Source: Sphingobium amiense
GTDB lineage: Bacteria; Pseudomonadota; Alphaproteobacteria; Sphingomonadales; Sphingomonadaceae
DNA length: 64,000 bases
Reading direction: 5' to 3'
NCBI RefSeq assembly: GCF_003967075.1
Contig: NZ_AP018664.1
Span: 1,736,001 to 1,800,000, forward strand
The position numbers were made by a program, and so were the translations under genes. Positions 48,865-56,231 of the stretch are shown in pieces (position 1 is the first letter of the stretch; each line of letters begins with the position of its first letter). Below the pieces are notes generated by a model. That model worked only from the letters and a program-made list of their open reading frames with translations, did no database searches and was not told where the DNA came from.

Positions 48865-49800
48865 TCAGTAGGAAAGCTCGCCGCGCTCGATCGCCTGATT
48901 GATCAGTGCCCGTTCGTAGGGCGCCATCATCAGCTGGCGGATTGGCTTCTGGCGTGAGGTGTAAGCGGGCCACTCCCCCGTCTTCACGCATTCGGCGAAG
49001 CGGTTGAGAGCGGCCCTGTTGCGCAGGCGCGCGAAATCAATGTCGACGTCGTCCAGCTGGTCGATGGTGACGACGTAGGGATATTCCTTCTCAACCGTCA
49101 CCAGCACGAATTTGCGCTTGGCAGCGCCGTAGAGCTGCTCGATCACGTCGAGATAATGGGCCGCCGACTGGAAATAGCCGAAGCGGGTCGCCGCACGCTC
49201 GTAGACGTCAAGCGAAGCATCCGCCGCAGTCTTGATGTCGGGGATGATTTCCATGGTGGTGGGGAGCACGTCTGGCCGCGCGCGCAGGTAGACCTGCGTC
49301 TCGGGCTCGATCGCCACGAGCGTCATCTCAGGCGTGCCAGCTGTGAGCAGCGCCGACGCCAGCTCGTCGTTGACCAGTTGATCGGCCATGGCGAGGATCA
49401 TCTCGTGCTGCGTCTTCGTCAGCACCGTGCGGCCCTTGCGCGCGGCATATTCAGCGGCGCGCCGGTATTCTTCGAACTCCCGAGACCTGGCGTTGTACCC
49501 TTCGGGCAGGATGTAATAGTGGGTCCCGAACCGGTCACTGAGCAACAGCACGTCGTGCAGTGCCTTGCCGATGGCAAAATGCGCCTTCTCCTTCCGCTCC
49601 GGGCGGTTGGGGTTCATACTGGACGCAGCCCAGTAATGTCGGGGCGATTTTGACGAGATCAGCTTGAGACCGCTGCTGCTGACGGACGGGCGGACACAGA
49701 TTTCCCGGCCGTGATAATCTTCCGCTGACACGTCCGGATAGGCGCCGGGGTGTACGATCAGACCGTCAGGCGAGAGAGGAGGCGCGAACAATTCCGTCAC
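48865..49800 (-). CDS. RecE/exonuclease VIII-like PD-(D/E)XK nuclease
   Basis: A 311-aa protein of the phage RecE-like (DUF3799) family. It carries AIGKALHDVLLL (His motif), RARPDVLPTTMEIIPDIKTA (catalytic Asp...Asp-x-Lys) and the FGYFQSAAHYLDVI helix. Such exonucleases resect double-stranded DNA ends and pair with an annealing protein; the candidate partner is two genes downstream. It starts at GTG 49800, overlapping a 54-aa gene. Confidence 0.85.
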   Translation of the reverse strand: MTELFAPPLSPDGLIVHPGAYPDVSAEDYHGREICVRPSVSSSGLKLISSKSPRHYWAASSMNPNRPERKEKAHFAIGKALHDVLLLSDRFGTHYYILPEGYNARSREFEEYRRAAEYAARKGRTVLTKTQHEMILAMADQLVNDELASALLTAGTPEMTLVAIEPETQVYLRARPDVLPTTMEIIPDIKTAADASLDVYERAATRFGYFQSAAHYLDVIEQLYGAAKRKFVLVTVEKEYPYVVTIDQLDDVDIDFARLRNRAALNRFAECVKTGEWPAYTSRQKPIRQLMMAPYERALINQAIERGELSY

Positions 49801-49961
49801 CGGACCGCCTCCATTGCCGCCATTACGCGACGGTCACGCTCCGCCTGCGGCAAGGTGTGGAAGTCGGCGGCCTCCCGGGCGCGCTGGGCAGCGATCTCGC
49901 CCCTCGTAAACGGCAAATGCCCCGGCGCGCGTTTCGCGTTGATGAGGTCGACGAAACTCAT
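49797..49961 (-). CDS. 54-aa hypothetical protein (small gene)
   Basis: ATG 49961 opens MSFVDLINAKRAPGHLPFTRGEIAAQRAREAAD and ends at 49797. The stop overlaps the GTG of the RecE-like gene (GTGA) and the start overlaps the preceding gene's stop (ATGA), which strongly supports translation. Basic, helical, soluble. No function proposed. Confidence 0.65.
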   Translation of the reverse strand: MSFVDLINAKRAPGHLPFTRGEIAAQRAREAADFHTLPQAERDRRVMAAMEAVR

Positions 49962-50209
49962 CCCTGCGCGCCCAAGGCAACTGCAACCATGACGAAGGCG
50001 CAGAACGCGGTGAGGACAAGCAGGAGCATTGAAATGGTGCCCGGCCGATAGGCGAGCGAAAGCACGTCATGCCGATACGCATCGCGGTCGAACGACCAGT
50101 GTGCACGGTCTCGCGAGAGGTCGGCGCGACCGGCATAAGTCAGGGGGGGAGTGCCGGTCGCGCCACACTCGCTGGCGAGCGCATCCGGGTGTTCACAGCC
50201 GTTCAACAT
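49958..50209 (-). CDS. Small phage membrane protein, first gene of the leftward operon
   Basis: An 83-aa protein starting MLNGCEHPDALASECGATG with a C-terminal membrane helix (SMLLLVLTAFCAFVMVAVALGA). ATG 50209 is preferred to 50221 because GGAGG lies five bases upstream. It is the first gene after the leftward promoter/operator at 50274-50316, so it should be expressed earliest after induction. Two N-terminal Cys could bind metal. Role unknown. Confidence 0.65.
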   Translation of the reverse strand: MLNGCEHPDALASECGATGTPPLTYAGRADLSRDRAHWSFDRDAYRHDVLSLAYRPGTISMLLLVLTAFCAFVMVAVALGAQG

Positions 50210-50273
50210 GAAAGCCTCCATCCGGGCGGATGGATGCTGAGTCAGCCAGCGCCCATCAGCGGGTGATGGCGCA

Positions 50274-50316
50274 TTTGTATGTGCGACGTTCGCACTTAGT
50301 CAAGCGATTTTCGCAC
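50274..50316 (-). promoter_or_regulatory. Leftward early promoter with repressor operators (PL/OL)
   Basis: On the minus strand, TTGACT (50303-50298) and TACAAA (50279-50274) are 18 bases apart. A perfect palindrome, GTGCGACGTTCGCAC (50281-50295), fills the spacer. A second, weaker copy, AAGCGATTTTCGCAC (50302-50316), overlaps the -35. Further GTGCGA half-sites continue to 50339. The same palindrome recurs beside the repressor gene. Confidence 0.75.
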
Positions 50317-50343
50317 ATAGCGTGCGAAGAAAGTGCGATTATG

Positions 50344-50604
50344 CTATTTGCCGTAAATCCCGACCGATTCTTGCGTGTCCTTCATGAGGCATTCGACGCG
50401 CTGCTTGTGCTGCCATTCGCTGACTTTGTCGCCATTGCCAGCAGCTGCATACGCTGACACAATCTGCGCAGCGAACCGACAGCGCTCAGTTGCTGTGGTG
50501 AGCCGATCGAACTCAGAAGCCAGCGCGTCGGCTTTCTGATTGTCCGTCCAAGGGCCGCAATTTGACAGCAGCACGATCGCAATTAGAGGCGTCGCGCGTA
50601 CCAT
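50344..50604 (-). CDS. Small lipoprotein downstream of the repressor
   Basis: An 86-aa protein. MVRATPLIAIVLLSNC is a short lipoprotein signal with Cys16 as the likely lipidation site (LSNC, a slightly unusual lipobox). The mature part is helical with two more Cys (42 and 72). The gene starts inside the last 22 bases of the repressor gene and ends before PL. It is therefore probably transcribed with the repressor in the lysogen. That location suits a lysogenic-conversion or superinfection-exclusion gene, but no homologue was recognised. Confidence 0.65.
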   Translation of the reverse strand: MVRATPLIAIVLLSNCGPWTDNQKADALASEFDRLTTATERCRFAAQIVSAYAAAGNGDKVSEWQHKQRVECLMKDTQESVGIYGK

Positions 50605-51236
50605 ACCGGCCTGCCTTCAATGTGAGCCTCGCCATCGGCAGGAAACCAGTCGGAGAATATGGGGTTTGTCGAAAAGACTCTCATCTTACCCTCGGGGCCA
50701 GGAAGCACCTCGACATTTTTGAGGATGTAGGTGTCCCCGTCGAAGATCGCAAAGGGACCGCCCTGTTTCGGGTCACGATCCCGCCGATCGATAAGTATCT
50801 GATCGCCCTGTCGGAAGTCTGGGACCATACTCGTGCCACGCACTTCAATCACCAGCAGATCGCCTGGCGACGCCTTGAGTTCGCCTTCCACCAACGAGCG
50901 GGGAAGCAGAGTTTTCCTTCGGTCCCCGTCTGCTGTTCCACCCGCCCCCATACCGGCATGCGTCGGCAGGACCTCGACTGAAACATAGTCACCGAGGAGA
51001 CCGTCCTCGAACTGTTCCGTTAACCGTTCAGCACGACGAATGATCGTCGTGTCGCCCGCCTCCATCTCGTACTCAGCGATCAGAGCCTCGAGAGCGGCAA
51101 CTTCGTTCACTTTCACAGAGCGCTTGCCATTCACCAGCTTCGTGGCGGCAGTGCGATCTCGCCCGATCACCTCAGCGATGCGCTCGTGAGGGATGTTGTA
51201 GCGCTTGAGACCTTCGATGATTGCTTGCGAATCCAT
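50583..51236 (-). CDS. Prophage repressor, HTH plus S24/LexA-type peptidase
   Basis: A 217-aa CI-type repressor. The N-terminal HTH (about 5-50) contains HERIAEVIGRDRTAATKLVNGKRSV. The C-terminal S24 domain has VRGTSMVPDFRQGDQILIDR with Ser136 and ILKNVEV with Lys173 as the dyad. An Ala94-Gly95 pair is a plausible self-cleavage site. RecA-dependent induction is therefore likely. AAGG precedes the ATG. It is flanked on both sides by the GTGCGA-NNN-TCGCAC operators it probably binds. Confidence 0.92.
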   Translation of the reverse strand: MDSQAIIEGLKRYNIPHERIAEVIGRDRTAATKLVNGKRSVKVNEVAALEALIAEYEMEAGDTTIIRRAERLTEQFEDGLLGDYVSVEVLPTHAGMGAGGTADGDRRKTLLPRSLVEGELKASPGDLLVIEVRGTSMVPDFRQGDQILIDRRDRDPKQGGPFAIFDGDTYILKNVEVLPGPEGKMRVFSTNPIFSDWFPADGEAHIEGRPVWYARRL

Positions 51237-51245
51237 GTCAGCCTT

Positions 51246-51319
51246 GTGCGATTTTCGCAGTGCGGAGGTAAGTGCGATTGACGCACATTGATGGTGCGAT
51301 TAAGGTGCGTATATCGCAC
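51246..51319. promoter_or_regulatory. Repressor/cro operator array with rightward promoter (OR/PR)
   Basis: Operators GTGCGATTTTCGCAG (51246-51260), GTGCGATTGACGCAC (51272-51286) and GTGCGTATATCGCAC (51305-51319), plus a half-site GTGCGAT (51294-51300). TTGACG (51278-51283), a 17-base spacer and TAAGGT (51301-51306) make a rightward promoter whose two boxes each lie within an operator. Bound repressor would block cro transcription; the repressor's own promoter must also lie here. Confidence 0.75.
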
Positions 51320-51341
51320 ACCATCAGCGGATCGCTCCTCC

Positions 51342-51560
51342 ATGCTCAGCGTCTTTCAAAAATTTGGCGGAATTCGGCCGATGGCCGCCAAAATCGAGGT
51401 GCCGCCTTCGACTGTAAAAAGCTGGCATGCCAAGCGCGACATTCCGGAGTGGCGTCGAGCTACTATCCTGGCTCGCGCGAAGGAGCATGGCATCGATCTC
51501 ACCGAGGTTGAGCTGATCAACATCCCCGCAGACGCGCCCGCCGAAGAGCGCGCCGCGTGA
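51342..51560 (+). CDS. Cro-like HTH regulator
   Basis: A 72-aa protein starting MLSVFQKFGGIRPMAAKIEVPPSTVKSWHAKRDIPEWRR, a compact HTH in which 'MAAKIEVPPSTVKSW' is the recognition unit, followed by a short acidic tail. It is the first gene rightward from PR, opposite the repressor, as cro is in lambdoid phages. The ribosome site is poor and the start lies close to the promoter, so a short-leader mRNA is possible. The frame is open upstream to 51288. Confidence 0.8.
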   Translation: MLSVFQKFGGIRPMAAKIEVPPSTVKSWHAKRDIPEWRRATILARAKEHGIDLTEVELINIPADAPAEERAA

Positions 51561-51778
51561 TTGGCTGGCTCCACGGCCCATCGGCGGGAGGCTTTCAGCG
51601 CCTCATCCCCTGCCAATTCATTTCCGTCGATGCGCTCGGAACAGCCCAGGCCATCGACACCCCGGCCTGCACGCCGGGTTTCGGCGCGACCGGTGCCAAC
51701 CTCTCCAGTCCGAGCGCCGGTCGCGCTGATCTTTCCATCACAGTTCATGGTCCTGCCCTGGCAGGCGCGGAGCAATAG
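51557..51778 (+). CDS. Hypothetical 73-aa phage protein
   Basis: GTG 51557 overlaps the cro-like stop (GTGA) and the frame ends five bases before the next gene, so it fits the operon exactly. The product (MIGWLHGPSAGGFQRLIPCQFISVDALG) is Gly/Ala-rich with no recognised domain. An alternative reading in another frame covers the same bases but looks non-biological. Moderate support only. Confidence 0.45.
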   Translation: MIGWLHGPSAGGFQRLIPCQFISVDALGTAQAIDTPACTPGFGATGANLSSPSAGRADLSITVHGPALAGAEQ

Positions 51779-51782
51779 CGCA

Positions 51783-52226
51783 GTGTCGAATGATCGCCTG
51801 ATTTCACCTGATCGTGCCGGCAACGCGGTTGCGGATGCTCTGCGCCTGTTCGTCGGGCGCGGCCGGCGCTTTTCGGTTGACGATGTGAGCGATGGTACAG
51901 GCATCCCGGTCCGCACGCTTCGGAGCTACGTCGCCACAGGCGAGGAACGTCGTACGCCGCCTTCGGACACTCTGTTGGTGCTGGCGAGTTTCCTCGGTCG
52001 CGACTTCACTGCCCGCCTGTTGAGCGACATTGGCCAGGGCACATTCGACCTCGACCCCGAGCCCGGAGCGCCCGGCTATGTCATCGCGACGCTGATGAAG
52101 GTCGCGTCAGTGTTCGCCGAACTGGGCATGGATCAGGTGTTCTGCAACGGTGACAAAGGCAAGCTGGCGCCGCTGGCCGATCTGGCTGTGTCAGTGCTCA
52201 TCCCCTTCACGTCGAAGGGGCGCTGA
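51783..52226 (+). CDS. HTH phage regulator (possible CII/O-type)
   Basis: A 147-aa protein from GTG 51783: MSNDRLISPDRAGNAVADALRLFVGRGRRFSVDDVSDGTGIPVRTLRSYV. The segment FSVDDVSDGTGIPVRTLRSYVA has a clear helix-turn-helix shape, and SDTLLVLASFLG follows as a helical dimerisation-like part. Third gene of the rightward operon, the position of phage activators such as CII. That role is positional inference. An in-frame upstream extension overlaps the preceding gene and is rejected. Confidence 0.6.
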   Translation: MSNDRLISPDRAGNAVADALRLFVGRGRRFSVDDVSDGTGIPVRTLRSYVATGEERRTPPSDTLLVLASFLGRDFTARLLSDIGQGTFDLDPEPGAPGYVIATLMKVASVFAELGMDQVFCNGDKGKLAPLADLAVSVLIPFTSKGR

Positions 52227-52228
52227 CC

Positions 52229-52951
52229 ATGGCAGAATCTTGGCCTTTCGGCGCATTGAGCATGTTCGGCTATGAGGTGATCTATGCCGATCCGCCATGG
52301 CGCTATGAAAACTATTCGAAGGCCGGAGAGTGGAAGAACGCGGCTCGTCACTACGACTGCATGTCAATCGACGAGATCGCGGCATTACCAGTAGGGCACC
52401 TCGCGGCTCCAAATTGCGCTCTGTTCTGCTGGGTCACCAACCCGCTGCTGGACCGAGCGATCGACGTCATTCGCGGCTGGGGCTTCACCTATAAAACCGT
52501 GGCCTTCACGTGGGCCAAGCGCACCCGCCGGGACGGTGGCTGGCACATGGGGCTCGGCTACAGTACGCGCGCCAATGTCGAGATCTGCCTGCTGGCCACC
52601 ATAGGCGAGGTTGGGCTTCCGATCGACCGCGGCGTCCGTAGCCTCATCATCGAACCGTTGCGTGAGCATAGTCGCAAACCTGACCGCATCCGCGAAGACA
52701 TCTTGCGCCTCTATGGCGACCGGCCCCGGTGCGAGCTTTTCAGTAGAGCGCACGCCTTCGGCTGGGATTGCTGGGGTGACGAAGTCGGCAAGTTTGACGA
52801 AATCCCCGGTCCGCGACGGGACCGAAAGAGGGGCGATGGGCCCAAAGATAGCCTGACAGTCGGAGGGGATACGGGCGGCACACCCTTAGCCAATGCCCGC
52901 TCCGATCAATCGCCCTCCGTCGCGCCACTCTTTGACGGAGCAGCCTTATGA
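52229..52951 (+). CDS. MT-A70-family adenine methyltransferase
   Basis: A 240-aa SAM-dependent methyltransferase with the catalytic DPPW at residues 21-24 (IYADPPWRYENYS), MSIDEIAALPVGHLAAPNCALFCWVTNPLL, and ANVEICLLATIG plus REHSRKPD, all family hallmarks. It likely methylates DNA N6-adenine, possibly to protect phage DNA from host restriction. The C-terminal 50 residues are Asp/Gly-rich and probably unstructured. No partner restriction gene is seen. It starts two bases after the HTH gene. Confidence 0.9.
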   Translation: MAESWPFGALSMFGYEVIYADPPWRYENYSKAGEWKNAARHYDCMSIDEIAALPVGHLAAPNCALFCWVTNPLLDRAIDVIRGWGFTYKTVAFTWAKRTRRDGGWHMGLGYSTRANVEICLLATIGEVGLPIDRGVRSLIIEPLREHSRKPDRIREDILRLYGDRPRCELFSRAHAFGWDCWGDEVGKFDEIPGPRRDRKRGDGPKDSLTVGGDTGGTPLANARSDQSPSVAPLFDGAAL

Positions 52952-53172
52952 TCTCTCTGATCCTTTACGCCGTTGTCGCCGGCATAGTCGGCTTCATCGC
53001 CGGCTGCTTTTGGGCCGGAACAAGCATGGCCGAAAACATCGCATCCGCTGAGGACCAGCGTGACGAGATGAAGCGTCGGCTCAACCGGATCATCGAAACA
53101 GAGCGCCCTACCATCGAGGAGCATCCCGAGTTGGCGCTGATCTACGCCGTCGCCAAGGGGGAGCGGATCTGA
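52948..53172 (+). CDS. Small phage membrane protein
   Basis: A 74-aa protein with an N-terminal membrane helix (MISLILYAVVAGIVGFIAGCFWAG) and a charged cytoplasmic-type helix (EDQRDEMKRRLNRIIE). It overlaps the methyltransferase stop by four bases (ATGA) and shares one base with the next gene. Not a signal peptide: no cleavage site is evident. Role unknown. Confidence 0.65.
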   Translation: MISLILYAVVAGIVGFIAGCFWAGTSMAENIASAEDQRDEMKRRLNRIIETERPTIEEHPELALIYAVAKGERI

Positions 53173-53357
53173 TGCAGGACCGCAAATTTGCTATCCCAGA
53201 TCCCACTGAGCCGGATCCGCTAATCGCTTCATTGGTGCGCTGGGCCAAAGCGGTCGGCGGAATTCGCTCAGTTTCCATCTCTGTCTATCAAGCTGACGGC
53301 CGGAGCATCACCGAATGCGCTGATCTCGTCCTCGGCACCGACAACGAAGACCGGTGA
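53172..53357 (+). CDS. Hypothetical 61-aa phage protein
   Basis: Starts MQDRKFAIPDPTEPDPLIASLVRWAKAVGGIRS. Its start shares a base with the previous stop (TGATG) and its stop overlaps the next start (GTGA). Soluble, acidic end. No recognised domain; included on operon architecture and plausible composition. Confidence 0.6.
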   Translation: MQDRKFAIPDPTEPDPLIASLVRWAKAVGGIRSVSISVYQADGRSITECADLVLGTDNEDR

Positions 53358-53929
53358 CCGGAGGCTCCGTCCAACTGCGGACATTCCGCATCGCGATCCG
53401 CGACGGAAAGCCGGTCCAAGAGGCCGCCGCAATCGCCGGCATCAGCCTGGGCGAAGCCAAACTCCACCTCAGCAGCGACGCCGCCGATCCGCCGCCGCCC
53501 GAAGCCTACCTCCCGATCGGCTCAATGAAAGGACACGACATGGCACGAGGCAAGAAAGCTGCCGACAAGCCGATCAGCGGTGAGATTCCGAAGCCGGATT
53601 TCGCGCTGGCGATCAAGCTCTACAAGGAAGACATCCGTCCCGCGCAGGCAAAGGTCGGCGAGTTCGCACAGGAACAGTCCACCGCCTACAAGGCGATCAA
53701 GAAGCAGGCGCACGTCCATCCCGGCGCCGCCAAGCTGGCGTTCAAGCTGGCCGAGATGGAAGACACGAAGCGCGACGACTTCCTGCGCTCGCTCTATGGC
53801 CTGATGGAAGGGCTGGACATCGGTCTCAGCCGCGATCTGGTCGACGCCATGGGCGAGGGCGAAGCGGACAGCATGCCGACCCGGGAGCGCAAGCGCCCTG
53901 CTCTCGCCACCGTGTCGCCGCTGAACTGA
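53354..53929 (+). CDS. Phage protein with N-terminal HTH-like segment and helical C-terminal domain
   Basis: From GTG 53354 the product is 191 aa. Residues 1-62 include TFRIAIRDGKPVQEAAAIAGISLGEAKLHL, an HTH-like unit. From Met63 (ATG 53540) a second module starts, MARGKKAADKPISGEIPKPDFALAIKLYKEDIRPAQAKVGEFAQ, with KLAFKLAEMEDTKRDDFLRSLYGLM, resembling small DNA-binding helical phage proteins. ATG 53540 has its own strong AAAGGA site, so two products from one frame are likely. Confidence 0.6.
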   Translation: MTGGSVQLRTFRIAIRDGKPVQEAAAIAGISLGEAKLHLSSDAADPPPPEAYLPIGSMKGHDMARGKKAADKPISGEIPKPDFALAIKLYKEDIRPAQAKVGEFAQEQSTAYKAIKKQAHVHPGAAKLAFKLAEMEDTKRDDFLRSLYGLMEGLDIGLSRDLVDAMGEGEADSMPTRERKRPALATVSPLN

Positions 53930-54474
53930 TGCGCGTCCTCGGCCTCGATCCCTCCAAGCGCTCCATGGGGTGGGCGCTCTGGGCTCCCGGTGACCAGCCC
54001 GCCTCCGGCGTCTGGGAACTGGGTTCCGAACTCACTTCTCGTGGGACCGTCTTCGCGCGCGTCCACGAGAATATGATGGCGCTCCACCGGCTCGGAGAGA
54101 TCGAGGCCGTCTTCTACGAGGATCTGGTGAACATCGTGCCGGGATCCCCGGTGCCGACCAACAAGGAATCGATCCTGCTGGCGGCAGGCATAGCCGGTCA
54201 TATCGAGAGCTTCGGGGACGCGATGGGGTTCCGGATCATCCGGTCCGTCCATCAGGCGACCTGGCGACGGCACTTCATCGGCAAGATGCCCCGCGGAACC
54301 AAGTCGGTCGACCTCAAGGCAATGGCTATCGAGCGCTGCCGCCAGTTGGGCTTCCGTCCCACCAAGCACGATCAGGCCGAGGCAATCGGAATTCTCGATT
54401 ACGCCTGCGACGCCCTCAATCTTTCCCCGCCGTGGAGCGCCTCCGAAGTGCTGCGCCCGGCCCTGAACCTCTGA
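53929..54474 (+). CDS. RuvC-like Holliday junction resolvase
   Basis: A 181-aa RNase H-fold nuclease. MRVLGLDPSKRSMGWALW carries the first catalytic Asp (Asp7), AVFYEDLVN gives Glu64, and TKHDQAEAIGILDYA gives Asp148 and Glu151, the RuvC acidic set. It would resolve branched phage DNA before packaging. It shares one base with the preceding gene (TGATG). Confidence 0.82.
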   Translation: MRVLGLDPSKRSMGWALWAPGDQPASGVWELGSELTSRGTVFARVHENMMALHRLGEIEAVFYEDLVNIVPGSPVPTNKESILLAAGIAGHIESFGDAMGFRIIRSVHQATWRRHFIGKMPRGTKSVDLKAMAIERCRQLGFRPTKHDQAEAIGILDYACDALNLSPPWSASEVLRPALNL

Positions 54475-54485
54475 GGATCTCCCCC

Positions 54486-55451
54486 ATGAGCAAATCCCAC
54501 GGTCACCAGCAGGTCGCGCTCCTCGACGGTCTGGTGAAGCGCGCCGAAGCGAAGCAGGCAGGCCTCTCCAAGCAAGCCATGGTCATGTCCTATGGTTTCG
54601 AGGACGAGACTCAGCTCAACCACGCTATTCAGGCGCTGACAGACGCCGGGGCGATTGCCATCGACATAGACGGCCGCTTCCCCTCGTTCCGCATCTTCCG
54701 GAAGAAGATCAAGGCAGCGCTGCCCCTTTCGCGGCCGATCTTCCTGTCGGCCGGATCGCCGGTGCTCGCCGCTGAGAAAGGTTCCGACGCCGTCGACTGG
54801 AAGAAGGTCTCGCGCGCTATCGACGTTGCGCGTCGCAACGCCCCGGTCGAACCGCCAGTGCCTCCTGAAAGTGCTCTCCCACAAACTGCGCCCACCTCGC
54901 CACCGGTGCCTCCTGCCCAGCAGGAGCCAGCGCGTGCGGCTTCCGGCACCATCCCGCGCAGCAATCAGATCAGCTTCAAGCTCACGCCGGAAGACGTGCG
55001 CTGGATCAGCGACCAGTACGATCAGTGCGCGGATGATGCCGAATCCTTCTCCGCCTTCTGCCGGGGGATATTCGTCACCGAACTGAAGCGGCTTCAATCC
55101 GCCGGAACAGTCGAGCCGAAGTCCGGCGCCGTGGAAGCAGCGCTCAAGCTGGAGACCGAGCGCGAGCAAATCGTGCCCTTCTACATCGGCTTCCGCCTGC
55201 CCAAGGAGGACTTCAACTGGCTGGTGGATGAGATGGACCGGTCCGGTCAGTCGACAGCGCTTCCCGCCTTTGCGCGCGACATGCTGCTTGCTGAGATGGA
55301 TCGACGGCGCTCCCCTGAAAGCCGCAAGCACAAGATCAGCGCCCAGGTCCTGCGCGCCGCTCGCGAGGAGGGTCTGGATCTCGACACCTTCGTCACCAGC
55401 CTGATCGAAGTCGGCCTGACGGCGCGTGAGATGAACCGGAGGGGCGTCTGA
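54486..55451 (+). CDS. Hypothetical phage protein with Pro-rich linker
   Basis: A 321-aa protein starting MSKSHGHQQVALLDGLVKRAEAKQ. Residues about 1-75 look like a winged-helix unit (FEDETQLNHAIQALTDAGAIAIDIDGRFPSFRIF). A Pro/Ala-rich linker (about 118-158) follows, then a helical C-terminal domain (QISFKLTPEDVRWISDQYDQC) with a repeated FKLTPED/FRLPKED pattern. The repeat (about 160 and 237) suggests an internal duplication. ATG 54486 is chosen. DNA binding is a guess from the N-terminus. Confidence 0.6.
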   Translation: MSKSHGHQQVALLDGLVKRAEAKQAGLSKQAMVMSYGFEDETQLNHAIQALTDAGAIAIDIDGRFPSFRIFRKKIKAALPLSRPIFLSAGSPVLAAEKGSDAVDWKKVSRAIDVARRNAPVEPPVPPESALPQTAPTSPPVPPAQQEPARAASGTIPRSNQISFKLTPEDVRWISDQYDQCADDAESFSAFCRGIFVTELKRLQSAGTVEPKSGAVEAALKLETEREQIVPFYIGFRLPKEDFNWLVDEMDRSGQSTALPAFARDMLLAEMDRRRSPESRKHKISAQVLRAAREEGLDLDTFVTSLIEVGLTAREMNRRGV

Positions 55452-56231
55452 GTGACGGCTGACCAGTTTGCCCTTTTCGACGTGCCGTCGCCAACGGAAA
55501 GTTCCCGAGTTGTGTCGTGGTTCTCCTGCGGCGCGGCGTCTGCTGCCGCCACCAAGCTATCAATCGATAAATACGGTGATCGCGTCGTAGTGGCCTACAC
55601 AGACCCGAAGGGCGAGCACCCCGACAACAAGCGTTTCCTTGCTGACTGCGAGAAGTGGTTCGGGCGCGAAATCGTCCAGCTCTCTAGCCGGTTCTATAAA
55701 GACCCATGGGACGTGATGCTGCGCGAGCGGTATATCGTCGGTCCCGACGGTGCCAAGTGCACTGGAGAAATGAAGCGCGTTCTCCGCTTCACCTTTCAAC
55801 GGCCAGACGACATCCAGGTCTTTGGCTACACCGCCGAAGAGAAGGCCCGGGCCAACCGCTTCCGTGAGGAAAACTTCGAAGTTTACCTCGAAACGCCGCT
55901 GATCGACCAAGGACTTACCAAGTCCGATTGCAAAGAAATGATCCGCGAGGCGGGCATTGAAATCCCGGCGATGTATCGCTTGGGGTTCCAGAACAATAAC
56001 TGCATCGGCTGCCCCAAGGGCGGCATGGGGTACTGGAACAAGATCCGGCGGCACTTCCCCGAAGCTTTCGAACGTATGGCACGGATCGAGAGAGAGATTG
56101 GCGCCACCTGCATCCGAACCAAAAAGGAAGGTCGTGTCTTCCTCGACGAACTCGACCCCGCGCGCGGCAATATCTTGGATGAGCCGGATATCGAATGCTC
56201 CCTCATGTGCCACGGGAGCGATGCTGCGTGA
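55452..56231 (+). CDS. PAPS reductase-like (adenine nucleotide alpha-hydrolase fold) phage protein
   Basis: A 259-aa protein. VVSWFSCGAASAAAT (22-34) is a PP-loop variant in which the usual SGGKDS becomes SCGAAS. It also has YTDPKGEHPDNKRFL, and Cys motifs CIGCPKGGMGYW and CSLMCHG that could hold an iron-sulfur cluster or zinc. This subgroup is common in phages and related to DndC-type proteins. It may modify DNA, tRNA or small sulfur compounds; substrate unknown. GTG start directly after the previous stop. Confidence 0.8.
   Translation: MTADQFALFDVPSPTESSRVVSWFSCGAASAAATKLSIDKYGDRVVVAYTDPKGEHPDNKRFLADCEKWFGREIVQLSSRFYKDPWDVMLRERYIVGPDGAKCTGEMKRVLRFTFQRPDDIQVFGYTAEEKARANRFREENFEVYLETPLIDQGLTKSDCKEMIREAGIEIPAMYRLGFQNNNCIGCPKGGMGYWNKIRRHFPEAFERMARIEREIGATCIRTKKEGRVFLDELDPARGNILDEPDIECSLMCHGSDAA

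Noticed and set aside
52229..52951. Restriction-modification system
   Set aside because: Only a solitary MT-A70 methyltransferase is present. No cognate restriction endonuclease or specificity subunit was found beside it.
53540..53929. GapR (DUF2312)-like nucleoid protein
   Set aside because: The 'KLAFKLAEMEDTKRDDFLRSLYGL' helix is loosely similar in style, but the rest does not match the GapR pattern well enough to name it.
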